Shown piece by piece: positions 8,726-18,076 of a stretch of DNA of 64,000 nt. Below the pieces are notes generated by a model, which ran no database searches, had not been told where the DNA came from, and saw only the letters and a list, made by a program, of their open reading frames with translations. This stretch comes from Arachnia propionica. Its GTDB lineage: Bacteria; Actinomycetota; Actinomycetes; Propionibacteriales; Propionibacteriaceae. The stretch lies in assembly GCF_003932785.1 (NCBI RefSeq), contig NZ_RQYT01000011.1:1-64000 (forward strand). The letters run 5' to 3'. The position numbers were made by a program, and so were the translations under genes. How positions within the stretch are numbered: the first letter of the stretch is position 1; every line of letters starts with the position of its first letter.

Positions 8726-9745
8726 TCAATCGAACAGAGAAGCCCCATCGACGGGCGGCTGCAAACCCATGTGCCGCCATCCCGCCCCCGTCGCCACCCT
8801 GCCCCGTGGGGTCCGCATCATGAGTCCCTCCCTGATGAGGAAGGGTTCGGCCACCTCGGAGACGGTCTCCGTCTCCTCCCCCACACTGAGCGCCAGGGTG
8901 GACAGGCCCACGGGTCCCCCGCCGAAGAGGGTGCAGAGATTGCCCAGCACGGCACGGTCCAGTCGGTCGAGCCCGCGGGCGTCGACCTCGTAGAGGTCCA
9001 GGGCGGCCCGGGCGTGATCGACACCGACGCTCGCCTCCCCGGCGACCTGGGCGTAGTCCCGAACCCGCCGGAGCAGGCGATTCGCGATCCGGGGGGTGCC
9101 GCGGGAACGCCCAGCGATCTCCCGTGCCGCATCCGGCACCAATGCCACCCCCAATTTCTGGGCCGATCCCGCGACGATTCCCGCCAGATCCGCCGAATCG
9201 TAGAACTCGAGTTGTGCGGTGAATCCGAAACGATCGCGGAGCGGGCCCGGCAACAATCCGGCTCTCGTGGTCGCACCGACGAGGGTGAAGGGTGGCAGGT
9301 CGATGGGAATTGCCGTCGCGCCGGGTCCCTTGCCGACGACGACATCGACGCGGAAGTCCTCCATGGCGAGATAGAGCATCTCCTCCGCCGGGCGCGCGAG
9401 CCGGTGGATCTCGTCGAGGAACAACACATCCCCTTCATCCAGCCCGGAAAGGATGGCGGCGAGATCCCCCGCGTGCTGGATGGCCGGCCCGGAGGAGATC
9501 CGGAGGTTCACCCCCAGCTCGGCGGCGATGATCATGGCCAGGGTGGTCTTGCCGAGTCCCGGCGGCCCCGAGAGCAGCACGTGATCGGGGCTCGTCCCAC
9601 GGTGACGGGCCGCGTCCAGCACCAGCCCCAGCTGGTTGCGCACCCGGGGCTGCCCCTCGAACTCCGCCAGCCGCTTGGGACGCAGTGCCGCCTCGAAGTC
9701 CTTCTCCTCGCCGCGACGGTTCGGATCGACCGCTGACTCGTCCAT
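8726..9745 (-). CDS. ruvB: Holliday junction branch migration ATPase RuvB
   Basis: This AAA+ motor drives branch migration with RuvA. The 339-residue sequence shows the [12 protein letters not shown] start of the ATPase domain, Walker [12 protein letters not shown] (about 65-75), Walker [10 protein letters not shown] (about 112-120), sensor 1 GATTRAG and the LRDRFG arginine-finger region (about 170-175). A C-terminal winged helix follows. It is downstream of ruvA by 10 bases in the order ruvC-ruvA-ruvB, standard for actinobacteria. Confidence 0.97.
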   Translation of the reverse strand: MDESAVDPNRRGEEKDFEAALRPKRLAEFEGQPRVRNQLGLVLDAARHRGTSPDHVLLSGPPGLGKTTLAMIIAAELGVNLRISSGPAIQHAGDLAAILSGLDEGDVLFLDEIHRLARPAEEMLYLAMEDFRVDVVVGKGPGATAIPIDLPPFTLVGATTRAGLLPGPLRDRFGFTAQLEFYDSADLAGIVAGSAQKLGVALVPDAAREIAGRSRGTPRIANRLLRRVRDYAQVAGEASVGVDHARAALDLYEVDARGLDRLDRAVLGNLCTLFGGGPVGLSTLALSVGEETETVSEVAEPFLIREGLMMRTPRGRVATGAGWRHMGLQPPVDGASLFD

Positions 9746-9755
9746 CGTCGCCTCC

Positions 9756-10367
9756 TCAGCGCTTCGCCAGTGAGCTCAGGGCCGCGCGCATGAGCTCCCC
9801 CACGGGGGCCCCGGCGGCCGCCCGATCCGCCACCGCGTCGCAGGCCTGGGCCGCATCCTTCGCCGACCATCCGAGCCCCTGGAGCCCCTCGGTGAGCTGA
9901 TCCCGCCATTCCTCGCCGGCCCCGGGTGCCGGGCGGGGTGTGTCGACGCCGGAGTCGTCGAGGGCCAGCAGGGCCGGCTTGTCCCGCAACTCGAGGATGA
10001 TCTTCTGGGCCATCTTCGGCCCCACCCCCGGCGCCTTGGAGATGGCGCGGGCATCGTCGGCGAGCACCGCCCGCTTGAGCTCCGCGGGGGCCAGGACCGA
10101 GCAGATGCCCAGCGCCACCTTGGGACCCACCCCGCTGGGTGCCTGCACGAGTTCAAAGGTGTCCCGTTCCACGTCGGTGGCGAACCCGAACAGGGTCAGG
10201 GAGTCCTCGCGCACCACCATGGAGGTGTGGACGGTGGCCTGCTCCCCGGGGCGGAGCGCCGCCGCCGTCGAAGGGGTGCACTGGGCGTGGAAGCCCACTC
10301 CCCCCACATCGATGACGAACCATGTGGTCCCGGCGCGGACGACGGTTCCCGAGAGCTGAGCGATCAT
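9756..10367 (-). CDS. ruvA: Holliday junction DNA-binding subunit RuvA
   Basis: A 203-residue protein that binds four-way junctions and loads RuvB. It has the N-terminal OB fold ([10 protein letters not shown], about 1-64), the tandem helix-hairpin-helix region ([12 protein letters not shown] and [17 protein letters not shown], about 78-130) and a C-terminal domain III that contacts RuvB. The ATG overlaps the ruvC stop by 4 bases, so RuvC and RuvA are coupled. Confidence 0.96.
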   Translation of the reverse strand: MIAQLSGTVVRAGTTWFVIDVGGVGFHAQCTPSTAAALRPGEQATVHTSMVVREDSLTLFGFATDVERDTFELVQAPSGVGPKVALGICSVLAPAELKRAVLADDARAISKAPGVGPKMAQKIILELRDKPALLALDDSGVDTPRPAPGAGEEWRDQLTEGLQGLGWSAKDAAQACDAVADRAAAGAPVGELMRAALSSLAKR

Positions 10368-10897
10368 GACCTTCCCTTGGCTGCCGCGACGAGAGCGGCG
10401 TAACGATTGGTGTGTCCACCCCGCCAGGCATGGCAGACGGCGAGGGCCAGGGCGTCGGCGGCGTCGGCGGGCCTGGGCGGCGCGTCGAGTCTGAGGATGG
10501 CGGTGACCATCGCCGTCACCTGGGCCTTGTCGGCCCGACCCGATCCACTCACCGCGGCCTTGACCTCACTCGGCGTGTGATGGGTGACGGGGATGCCCCT
10601 TCGGGCGGCGACGAGGGCGGCCACCCCGGCCGCCTGCGCCGTGTCGATGACGGATGCCCGGTTGTGCTGCGCGAAGACCCGCTCGATGGCCACCACATCG
10701 GGCAGACACCGGTCGAACCACTCCTCGAGTCCTACCTCGAGGGCAAGGAGCCGACGTGCGACGTCGAGTTCGGTGGGGGTGCGCACCACCCCCACCGCGA
10801 CGAAGGACGGCGGGCGCCCGACCGATCCGTGCACCACCCCGATACCGCATCGGGTGAGGCCGGGGTCGATCCCCAGAATTCGCTTGCTCTCGAACAT
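10364..10897 (-). CDS. ruvC: Holliday junction resolvase RuvC
   Basis: The 177-residue endonuclease cuts junctions to finish recombinational repair. The RNase H-like acidic residues are in place: D11 in [11 protein letters not shown], the Glu of [12 protein letters not shown] (about 71), and the C-terminal [14 protein letters not shown] Asp pair (about 145-148). It leads the ruvCAB operon. A TACCAT box lies 7 bases before the ATG with no good Shine-Dalgarno, which suggests its own leaderless start inside the short gap after yebC. Confidence 0.95.
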   Translation of the reverse strand: MFESKRILGIDPGLTRCGIGVVHGSVGRPPSFVAVGVVRTPTELDVARRLLALEVGLEEWFDRCLPDVVAIERVFAQHNRASVIDTAQAAGVAALVAARRGIPVTHHTPSEVKAAVSGSGRADKAQVTAMVTAILRLDAPPRPADAADALALAVCHAWRGGHTNRYAALVAAAKGRS

Positions 10898-10904
10898 CAG
10901 TTCG

Positions 10905-10910
10905 ATGGTA
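10905..10910 (-). promoter_or_regulatory. Putative -10 box of ruvC (leaderless)
   Basis: On the minus strand TACCAT (TANNNT) lies 7 bases before the ruvC ATG, just past the yebC stop. Its position matches the other leaderless candidates in this window. No clear -35 is visible. Confidence 0.4.
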
Positions 10911-10915
10911 GCGGA

Positions 10916-11689
10916 TCAGTCCTCGTTCTCGAGGGCCGCCGCGACCTCATCCGTGAGATCAAGGTTGGTGTAGACGTTCTGCACGTCGTCGGAGTCCTCG
11001 AGGGCATCGATGATCCGGAAGGCCTTGGTGGCCACGTCGACGCTGTCGACCTGCTGGTCGAAGGAGGCGACGAACTGCACCTCGGCCGAGTCGTACTCGA
11101 AACCGGCGGCCTCCACGGCCTTGCGCACCTCGACGGTGTCGTTCGGGTCGCAGATCGCCTCCCAGTTCTCGCCCTCGTCGCTGACCTCCTCGAGCCCCGC
11201 CTCAAGGGCGGCCTCCAGCAGATCGTCCTCGGTGAGCTCCCGCTCCCCCTGCTGCTTGGGCACCACGACGACTCCCTTGCGGGAGAACAGCCGCTGCACC
11301 GAACCGACATCCGCCATGGTGCCGCCGTTGCGGGTCACGGACACCCGGACGTCCGAGGCGGATCGGTTCCGGTTGTCGGTGAGGCACTCGATGAGGATGG
11401 CGATCCCGGAGGGCCCGTAGGCCTCGTACATGATCGTCTCGTAGTCGGCACCACCGGATTCGGCCCCGGAGCCCCGCTTCACCGCCCTGTCGATGTTGTC
11501 ATTGGGCACCGACGACTTCTTCGCCTTCTGGATGGCGTCGTAGAGGGTCGGGTTGCCGGCGGGGTCCCCGCCACCCAGTCGCGCCGCGACCTCGACATTC
11601 TTGATGAGTTTCGCGAACAGCTTGCCGCGCTTGGCATCGATGACTGCCTTCTTGTGCTTCGTCGTCGCCCATTTGGAGTGGCCGCTCAT
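10916..11689 (-). CDS. yebC: YebC/PmpR-family translation/transcription factor
   Basis: A 257-residue member of the YebC family, starting with the diagnostic [16 protein letters not shown]. It also has the [18 protein letters not shown] segment and a conserved [17 protein letters not shown] motif. Family members are described as DNA-binding regulators and, more recently, as factors that help ribosomes through proline stretches. The start is ATG 11689 with an AAGGA ribosome site; an in-frame upstream start at 11734 would add 15 residues that do not belong to the family. It precedes ruvC as in most bacteria. Confidence 0.95.
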   Translation of the reverse strand: MSGHSKWATTKHKKAVIDAKRGKLFAKLIKNVEVAARLGGGDPAGNPTLYDAIQKAKKSSVPNDNIDRAVKRGSGAESGGADYETIMYEAYGPSGIAILIECLTDNRNRSASDVRVSVTRNGGTMADVGSVQRLFSRKGVVVVPKQQGERELTEDDLLEAALEAGLEEVSDEGENWEAICDPNDTVEVRKAVEAAGFEYDSAEVQFVASFDQQVDSVDVATKAFRIIDALEDSDDVQNVYTNLDLTDEVAAALENED

Positions 11690-11729
11690 TCGTCCCCGTC
11701 CTTGCGTGGTGGTCTCAACTGCAAGGCGC

Positions 11730-11735
11730 AGCATA
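11730..11735 (-). promoter_or_regulatory. Putative -10 box of yebC
   Basis: On the minus strand TATGCT lies about 40 bases before the yebC ATG, leaving room for a leader with the AAGGA ribosome site. The call rests on a TANNNT match in the only intergenic space upstream. Confidence 0.3.
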
Positions 11736-11787
11736 GCTCAGTGACCGGGTCCGGGCAGTCATCGCCGTCCCCGAGCGGCCATGTCGG

Positions 11788-12726
11788 TCAGTCGATCACG
11801 AGTTCCAGGGAGGCGACGCTGTCGCACTCGACGTAGCCCAGCACCCGGGTCAGCCACTCGGAGATGCCGCGGCTGGGGACGTCGACGCTGATGCCACACG
11901 ACTGGATGCCGTCAGCGGCCATGGCCCGCATCGACCGGGCCAGCATCGCCTCGGCGATCCCATGACCCCGCTCCTCGGGGGCCACCCCCAACCGGTCGCA
12001 CCAGCCCTGGTCCTCAACACCCTCGGTGTGACTGACGAGGCCGTTCAGGCAGTACCCGATGAGGCGTTTGTCCCGGAGCGCGACGACCGACCAGTCGGCG
12101 CGGAAACTGGGGGCCGACAACGATTCGGCCCACCGCTGCGCGCAGAAGGGCGCCTCGAAGCACACCCGATGAAGAGCCAGGACCTCCTGGCTGAACCGTT
12201 CGGAGAACTCGACGAGTTCCACCCCCTGGGGAACCTGCACCGAGGGGAGGGGGTGGAGCGGCCGGGTCATGTCGGCGAGGCAGCGGATCAGCCGGAAGCC
12301 CCGCTGGACCAGCAGCTGCTCCTGGGCCGGATTGCCCTCCACGAAGCACTGGAGCCGCAGCGGCTCGCCCGGCCGCGTCACGTCACGCCACTCCACGGCA
12401 CGGTCGATCTGCCACTGCAACAGGTTGGCCCCGATCCCGAGGTGCCGGTGCGTGGGATGGATGGTCCCGAGGAGATGGACGAGGGGATCGGTCGCATCCG
12501 GGTCCACGTGGTTCCAGGCGAACGCGAGCAGGCTGCCGTAGTCGTCCCAGCCTCCCACCGCGATCCCGCGTTCGCTGCCCTCGGGCAGCGATTCCAGCAG
12601 GTCGAGCACCGGGGTCACCAGCGGCTCGTCGATGATGGCCACCTGCGCCTGCAACTCGGTCACGGCCACCCAGTCGTCCCCCTCGACGGGACGCCAGTTC
12701 AGGTGCGGTTCAACGAATGGATCCAC
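11788..12726 (-). CDS. Tandem GNAT-family N-acetyltransferase
   Basis: The protein of about 312 residues is built from two GNAT folds. The first has its acetyl-CoA loop at HLLGTIHPTHRHLGIGANLL (about 93-112). The second has RLGVAPEERGHGIAEAMLA (about 250-268) with a good R/Q-x-x-G-x-G/A site. Length and tandem layout resemble mycothiol synthase MshD, but I cannot assign that substrate. GTG 12726 is 8 bases past the stop of the PlsC-like gene and begins the homologous sequence; a longer reading would overlap that gene. It closes the hisA-FAR-LarA-PlsC series, so it may N-acetylate an amine in the same pathway. The substrate is unknown. Confidence 0.75.
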   Translation of the reverse strand: MDPFVEPHLNWRPVEGDDWVAVTELQAQVAIIDEPLVTPVLDLLESLPEGSERGIAVGGWDDYGSLLAFAWNHVDPDATDPLVHLLGTIHPTHRHLGIGANLLQWQIDRAVEWRDVTRPGEPLRLQCFVEGNPAQEQLLVQRGFRLIRCLADMTRPLHPLPSVQVPQGVELVEFSERFSQEVLALHRVCFEAPFCAQRWAESLSAPSFRADWSVVALRDKRLIGYCLNGLVSHTEGVEDQGWCDRLGVAPEERGHGIAEAMLARSMRAMAADGIQSCGISVDVPSRGISEWLTRVLGYVECDSVASLELVID

Positions 12727-12734
12727 GTCGCTGC

Positions 12735-13475
12735 CTAGGGGCTCCGCCAGATGCCGGGCCCGTGCCCGGGACGAGGGGCCGTCTGCTGCCAGCGTCGACG
12801 CCACCGCGGCATCAGCGGCTCCTCCGCCGTGAGCGGGCGCCGCTGCTGCAGCGACCACCACGAAACGTCGTTGCGATGGAACAGCGCCCCGACGGCGGCC
12901 TGGAGTTCCGCCGTGGCCTCGTCGATCGACTGACCGCGCACATAGATGGGGGCGCCGAATCGCACGGACACCTTGGGACGGCGTTTGAGGGCCAGCCGCA
13001 GGACCTCCTTGAGGTGGTACGTGCCGACGAGGGCGACCGGCACGACGGGCACGTTGTGGAGGTTCGCCAGCTCCGCCGGCACCGTGGAGAACTCACCGAC
13101 GGCCCCGTCGATGTCGGACGGCTCGGAGAACACCACTGCGCTCCGCTGTCGACCGAGCGCTTGGTTCGGACGCCTCATCGTGGCCCGGAGCCGGGGCGGC
13201 AGGGCCGCCTTGAGGACCCGCCAGTCGAGCACCCCCTGCTCGTTGCAGGCGAGGATGACGGGGGCGTCGAGTCCGTTCAGCGCGTCCAGGCCCGCCACCT
13301 GGTACTCCAACCGCCAGGCCAGCTGGTTGAGCATGCTGGGGGTCTCGCTGAGGTCGCCGCGTCCCAGCCGATGACGACGTCGAGGGGCCCGCGGGGGCGC
13401 CCCCTCGGGCCTGCCGTTGCGCAGCCCGAACCCGGTCCGGGCGAATCGGACCAGATCGGCGAACCAGGTGATCAC
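12735..13475 (-). CDS. PlsC-like lysophospholipid acyltransferase homologue with altered active site
   Basis: A 246-residue protein with the PlsC/AGPAT fold pattern. There is a motif I-like block VILACNEQGVLDW (about 73-85), a motif II/III block around GRQRSAVVFSEPSD (about 108-121) and motif IV NVPVVPVALVGTYH (about 141-154). In true acyltransferases motif I is N-H-x4-D. Here the His is replaced by Glu (N78-E79-Q80-G81-V82-L83-D84), so normal His/Asp catalysis is doubtful. GTG 13475 overlaps the LarA-like stop by 4 bases and has GGGGAG six bases upstream. It could acylate a glycerolipid-like product of the neighbouring reductase, or bind acyl chains without turnover. Confidence 0.7.
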   Translation of the reverse strand: MITWFADLVRFARTGFGLRNGRPEGAPPRAPRRRHRLGRGDLSETPSMLNQLAWRLEYQVAGLDALNGLDAPVILACNEQGVLDWRVLKAALPPRLRATMRRPNQALGRQRSAVVFSEPSDIDGAVGEFSTVPAELANLHNVPVVPVALVGTYHLKEVLRLALKRRPKVSVRFGAPIYVRGQSIDEATAELQAAVGALFHRNDVSWWSLQQRRPLTAEEPLMPRWRRRWQQTAPRPGHGPGIWRSP

Positions 13476-14986
13476 CGGCACTCCCCTGCCGCCAGACCGG
13501 GACCGTGGAGGTAGGTGATCCGCTCCACGTCGGCGCGTTCCCGCGCCAGTTCGAGGGCGTCGTCGAGGGTCGTCGCGGCGCGATGCCCCAGCACCGCTGC
13601 GGAACTGCGGGAGCCACCGACCCAGATCACCTCGGCCAGCCGCGACGTCACCTCCTGGATCCGGTACCACGAGTGGAACACGGCCAACGGATGGTGGGCA
13701 TGGTGCTCCCGATAGAGCTTGAGGTGCCAGTCATCCTCGAGGGCCTGCGGCTCGAAACGTTGCCGGATCTCGTGGGGGTCCCGCGTCACCGGCAACACCT
13801 TCTCGAAGAAATCGGAGGTCGGGGACTGCAGGCGGTTGGAGAACGCACGGGTGAGGGGATGGAGGGCCAGCGCCACCCCGCCCTCACGCACGAGGGGCTG
13901 GTCGCCGTGGCTGCCCACCCGCTCGACGAGGGCGTGGTGCGCGGCGTTGATGGGCGAGCCGATGGGGTCGCCGGGGTCGAAACTGCTGCCCCACACGGAG
14001 GTGATGACCACATCCGCGGTGGGGACGGAGACGGCGTTCGCCGCGTGCCACACCTCCGAGGCCTGGGGCACCACGGCGGCCGCGTCCCCGGCCACGATGT
14101 CGAGCAGTTCGTAGTCCGCCCGGGGCGCCGCGTAGAGCCGGTGCGAGCCATGCATCGGCATGAGACCGATGAACTGTCGCGTCGCCGCGAAGGACAACTG
14201 TTCCGGCAACCGCCACTCCCACTCCCGCTCGTTGAGGAAGCCGAGGGGACCGCGCATGAGGGGCTGGCCGAGCACGGCGGAGATGGCGAAGACGTTGACG
14301 GCCCTGCCGATGGCGGCCGAGACGGTGTCGACGGCGTCGCGGGAACCGTCGATCCCGGCGACCCGGTTGATCGTGGCCACATCGGTGGCTCCCGTGGCCA
14401 GGACGCAGCCTGCGCCTCGGCCGTGACACAGGTCGACCACGACGACGAGGTCGGATTCGGCGATCCGCGGATCCACCCGGACCGGTTGGCCATCGACACT
14501 GGTGACCTCGACCAGATCCGGGGAGGCCACGTCGTGGCTGTGCACGAACCCATCGGGCAGGAAGGACGCCGCGACACGATCCCCCAGGGCCGCCACGACG
14601 TCCTGCGTGGCCCAGCGGGGGGTCAGACCGGCCGCGATGACGATGGCCACATCGTCCACCCCGGCCCTGGCGGCATGTTCCAGCACCCGTTCCACGATGC
14701 TGCGCCGGATGTCGAAACGCATCCGGGGCTGCACGGGATGGACGCTCCCCACGACGATGGTGAGTTTCATCCCGGGCCGCAGCACGGCCGGTAGCGGGTC
14801 ACTCGCGATGGGGGCCGCGAGGGCCCCGTCGATGAGGAGCACCGGATCGCTCGAGGGGGAGGCATCCGGCGGGTACACCACCTGGGTCCCGGCCGGGAAG
14901 CGCTGCAGCTGCACCCGGCTGCCGGCGAGCGTCAGCAGGTCGGGGGTTCGTTCGTCGACCGTGAGGACGAATCCTGGACGTGTCAT
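13472..14986 (-). CDS. LarA-like (DUF2088) protein, divergent lactate racemase homologue
   Basis: The 504-residue protein resembles the nickel-pincer lactate racemase LarA in its N-terminal half: VVGSVHPVQ at about 79-87, HSHDVASPDLVEV at about 149-161, and PRIAESDLVVVVDLCHGRGAG at about 173-193. Candidate metal His residues are 83, 151 and 188. The covalent cofactor lysine of LarA is not seen: there is no Lys between residues 140 and 190, and the usual GFSGG-type loop is replaced by GRGAGCVLATGATD. It is also about 80 residues longer than typical LarA. ATG 14986 overlaps the reductase stop by 4 bases. It is probably not a lactate racemase; its reaction is unknown. Confidence 0.65.
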   Translation of the reverse strand: MTRPGFVLTVDERTPDLLTLAGSRVQLQRFPAGTQVVYPPDASPSSDPVLLIDGALAAPIASDPLPAVLRPGMKLTIVVGSVHPVQPRMRFDIRRSIVERVLEHAARAGVDDVAIVIAAGLTPRWATQDVVAALGDRVAASFLPDGFVHSHDVASPDLVEVTSVDGQPVRVDPRIAESDLVVVVDLCHGRGAGCVLATGATDVATINRVAGIDGSRDAVDTVSAAIGRAVNVFAISAVLGQPLMRGPLGFLNEREWEWRLPEQLSFAATRQFIGLMPMHGSHRLYAAPRADYELLDIVAGDAAAVVPQASEVWHAANAVSVPTADVVITSVWGSSFDPGDPIGSPINAAHHALVERVGSHGDQPLVREGGVALALHPLTRAFSNRLQSPTSDFFEKVLPVTRDPHEIRQRFEPQALEDDWHLKLYREHHAHHPLAVFHSWYRIQEVTSRLAEVIWVGGSRSSAAVLGHRAATTLDDALELARERADVERITYLHGPGLAAGECR

Positions 14987-17334
14987 GAGGGCAACTTCCA
15001 ACGAGGCTGAACGGAGTGGGACGGCCAGTCGATGATCGACCAGCCGGAGGTCCGTGCCGCCCGCATGAGACCGACGTCGGGGCTGACGGCGACCGGGTTG
15101 CCGACGGTCCGCAGCATCGGCAGGTCGACGTGGCTGTCCGCGTAGGCGAACGAGGCCCCCAGATCGATGCCGTGCAGTCCGGCGTAGTGGGTGAGCCAGG
15201 CGGCCCTTGAGTCACCCACCATCGGGGGCCCGGTGAGGAAGCCGGTGCACACCCCGTCCGCGTCCGTCGCGAGGTCGGCCGCGATGATGTGGTCGAAGAG
15301 TCCCTCGAAGGGACGCGTCAACGGCCGGATGACCCCGGTGATGAGGATGGTGGTGTGTCCCGCCTCCTTGTGCTCGCGGATCCGGCGGACCGCCTCCGGG
15401 GACGTGCGGTCGAGCACGAAGGGGGTGACCTTCTCGTCGACGAATCGTTCGAGCTCGGCCAGGTTCGCCCCCTCGTAGCGTCGGTACACCTGCCGGAGGA
15501 ACACCCCGCGGTCCTTGCGTTCGGCGCCGAGATAGTTCGGCAGCTGCCCGATGACCTTCGCCAACTCGCCCATCCGCGCGGACAGGCTCATCTCCGGCAG
15601 CCGCAGCCACAGGTAGGTCTCGATGACGTTGGTCCTCATCACCGTGCCGTCGAGGTCGAAGGCGGCGAGCACCGTGCCCGGCTCGGAGGGCTTCAACTCC
15701 TTGTAGGTGGCTGCCCGGACCCGGCGCCGTTTGCGGGCCGCCTCCAAGCGCCGAACGGGATCCGTCACGGCCGGCGCGTGGACCTCCTCGATGTAGTGGG
15801 TCCAGTCGAGATCGGCCGAGTCGAAGCCGAAGGACTTCTTGTCGTCGTCGTGGAGGGAGGTGTGCAGGGCGAGGGTGCAGTCGTCGACGAAGTGCAGTTC
15901 CGACTGCAGGTACTCCCCGTACAGCCCCAGGTACTTGTTGAGGAAGTCCAGCTGCTTCGCCGTCCGGTCAAGGGCCCTGGCGGCACCGAGGGTCCGTCGG
16001 CCACGTGGGGCGAAACTGAGCAGTCGGTTGCCGATGTTCACCCCGAGGCCGGCGAACCAGAGCTTGCGTTCCACCGGTTCGGGGCCGGGGAAGTTCCACG
16101 TGGCGAGCTTCGAGGAGTCCTGGCCCTCACGGTAGGGGTGCCGCGAGAAGTAGGCGCGGATGTGCTCGTAGATGCCGCGGAAGGTCAGGGGGTTCCGGGC
16201 GCCCGAGGAGCAGTGGTAGTACTCCGGCTGACCGATCTCCGGCTGGGTGGCGCACACCGCCACGATGGCGTTGACGACGTAGTCGCACGGGATGATGTCG
16301 ATGACGGCGTCCGGTGATGCGGGGAACTCCGGGAGCTGTCCCTTGCCGTAGGCGAGGATGATGGGGTCGGCCATCTTGAAGCCCTCGATCCAGCCGGGGT
16401 GCGGATGGCGCAGGGAGGATTCCACGATGGCGGGCCGCACGATGGACACCCGCATGTCGCGGCACAGGTCGGCGACGACGGCCTCCCCCATGGCCTTCGC
16501 GAACGTGTACACATCGGTCCAGCCGAGGGAACGGGCCCGTTCGGTCCCCGCCGCGATGAGTTCCTGCTTCACCCATTCGACACGGCGTCGTTCGGTGTCC
16601 TCGCTCGTGGTGAGGTATCCGGCGCGGCGGTGCAGCTTCTCCGCCTCCTTGCGGAGCAGGGTCAACTGCTCCGAGGTACGGGAGCGGGCCTCCACCATGG
16701 CGGCCATCGCCAGTGCCGCGTCGGTTTCCCGCGCGTAGTCGACGGAATGCGGATGCGCGGCCTCCGGGATCGGACCGCGGCGTCGCCCGGCCGTGTAGGC
16801 GGTGGAGATGTGGACATAGTGCGGCACCCGCTCGAGGTTGCCCTCCCGATCGGAGCAGGACTCCCTGAATCGGGCCAGCAACGCCTCGGTGCCGAGCACG
16901 TTGGTCTTGAAGGCCTGGTCGATCGGGGGATCGAAGGAGACGTCCCCCGCACAGTGCACGAGCACGTCGATGTCGCGCGGGAGCACCGGCACGTCGGGGA
17001 GGTCACCCTCGATGACCTGCACCCGCGCGGCCATCAGCTCCTCGACGGAACCGGCCGCCTCGACGACCTCCTTGAACACGGGCTTCCTCAGCAGGGAGCG
17101 GACCCGATCCTCGGCGCTGAGCGACCCCTTGCGTCTCACGAGGACGGCCGTGCGGGTGTCCGGGCACTCGGTGAGGACCTTCCAGAGGAGCTGCTCCCCG
17201 ATGAATCCCGTGACCCCTGTCAGGGCGATCTTCTCGCCCGCGAGCAGGTCCCGGATCCGGCCGGTCAGCAGCGGCGGCGTGTGGAGTCTCGTGGTCTCGG
17301 AGGCACCGAAACTGGTGCGCGGCGCCGGGGTCAT
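14983..17334 (-). CDS. Fatty acyl-CoA reductase-like SDR fused to a HAD-IB phosphatase
   Basis: A 783-residue two-enzyme fusion. The N-terminal extended SDR (about 35-340) has the NAD(P) loop TGVTGFIG (39-46), a Ser in VHISTAY (about 177) and the catalytic Y276-x3-K280, as in FAR-type reductases that turn acyl-CoA into aldehyde or alcohol. A FAR_C-like region follows to about 540. The C-terminal HAD-IB domain (about 555-760) has D560-x-D562-G-T, a Thr at 666 (LITGV) and D733/D737 in [11 protein letters not shown]. Family knowledge suggests fatty alcohol formation plus hydrolysis of a phosphomonoester. Its ATG overlaps the hisA stop by 4 bases, an odd partner for lipid chemistry. Confidence 0.8.
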   Translation of the reverse strand: MTPAPRTSFGASETTRLHTPPLLTGRIRDLLAGEKIALTGVTGFIGEQLLWKVLTECPDTRTAVLVRRKGSLSAEDRVRSLLRKPVFKEVVEAAGSVEELMAARVQVIEGDLPDVPVLPRDIDVLVHCAGDVSFDPPIDQAFKTNVLGTEALLARFRESCSDREGNLERVPHYVHISTAYTAGRRRGPIPEAAHPHSVDYARETDAALAMAAMVEARSRTSEQLTLLRKEAEKLHRRAGYLTTSEDTERRRVEWVKQELIAAGTERARSLGWTDVYTFAKAMGEAVVADLCRDMRVSIVRPAIVESSLRHPHPGWIEGFKMADPIILAYGKGQLPEFPASPDAVIDIIPCDYVVNAIVAVCATQPEIGQPEYYHCSSGARNPLTFRGIYEHIRAYFSRHPYREGQDSSKLATWNFPGPEPVERKLWFAGLGVNIGNRLLSFAPRGRRTLGAARALDRTAKQLDFLNKYLGLYGEYLQSELHFVDDCTLALHTSLHDDDKKSFGFDSADLDWTHYIEEVHAPAVTDPVRRLEAARKRRRVRAATYKELKPSEPGTVLAAFDLDGTVMRTNVIETYLWLRLPEMSLSARMGELAKVIGQLPNYLGAERKDRGVFLRQVYRRYEGANLAELERFVDEKVTPFVLDRTSPEAVRRIREHKEAGHTTILITGVIRPLTRPFEGLFDHIIAADLATDADGVCTGFLTGPPMVGDSRAAWLTHYAGLHGIDLGASFAYADSHVDLPMLRTVGNPVAVSPDVGLMRAARTSGWSIIDWPSHSVQPRWKLPS

Positions 17335-18065
17335 CGTGGTCTCCTCTCGGGCTGGGGGCCGGCCACGTCGATGGCCTCGGCGAGGGTGAAACGCCCCAGG
17401 TACAGGGCGGTCCCGATGATCGCGCCCTCAACGAGTCCCCGCAACCCGGCCAGGTCGGCGAGGGACGATATCCCCCCGGAGGCCACGATCGCGGCCTCGG
17501 TGCGTTCGCTGACCTCAGCCAGCAGTTCACGATTCGGCCCCGTCAGCATGCCGTCCGAGTTCACATCCGTCACCACGAACCGCGGGCATCCCGCCGCCGA
17601 GAGGCGGTCGAGGGTCTCCGCCCAGGGCCCGCCCTCCGTCGTCCATCCGCGGGCGGCCAGTCTCTCCCCCCGAACATCGAGGCCGATGGCGATCCGCTCC
17701 CCGTGCTCGACGATCACCCGCTCACACCACTGGGGATCCTCCAGGGCCGCGGTGCCGATGTTGACCCGCCGGCATCCCGTCGCCAACGCCCGACGCAGTG
17801 ACTCATCGTCACGGATGCCACCCGACAACTCGACGTCGATGTCGAGTCGGTCGATGATCCGGGCCAGCAACTCCGCGTTCGAGCCGCGCCCGAAGGCGGC
17901 GTCGAGGTCCACGAGATGGACCCAGGCCGCGCCCTGCTCCTGCCATCGGAGCGCCGCCGCCATCGGATCCCCGAACTCCTTCTGGGTTCCCGCCACGCCC
18001 TGGACGAGCTGGACGGCCTGCCCGTCCTGCACATCCACCGCGGGCAACAACTGCAATGTGTCCAC
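17331..18065 (-). CDS. priA: Phosphoribosyl isomerase A (HisA, probably bifunctional PriA)
   Basis: A (beta/alpha)8 isomerase of about 244 residues that converts ProFAR to PRFAR in histidine synthesis. In actinobacteria the PriA subtype also does the TrpF step. The catalytic Asp of [18 protein letters not shown] is near residue 11, a second Asp is in [12 protein letters not shown], and phosphate loops SGGI and ASGGI are present. No trpF lies with the trp genes here, which fits bifunctionality. Starts possible are TTG 18074 and GTG 18065; the latter is preferred for its spacing from a TAGGG-containing ribosome site. It ends in a 4-base overlap with the reductase-HAD gene. hisF does not follow it in this window. 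Confidence 0.9.
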   Translation of the reverse strand: MDTLQLLPAVDVQDGQAVQLVQGVAGTQKEFGDPMAAALRWQEQGAAWVHLVDLDAAFGRGSNAELLARIIDRLDIDVELSGGIRDDESLRRALATGCRRVNIGTAALEDPQWCERVIVEHGERIAIGLDVRGERLAARGWTTEGGPWAETLDRLSAAGCPRFVVTDVNSDGMLTGPNRELLAEVSERTEAAIVASGGISSLADLAGLRGLVEGAIIGTALYLGRFTLAEAIDVAGPQPERRPR

Positions 18066-18076
18066 GAGCGGCAACC

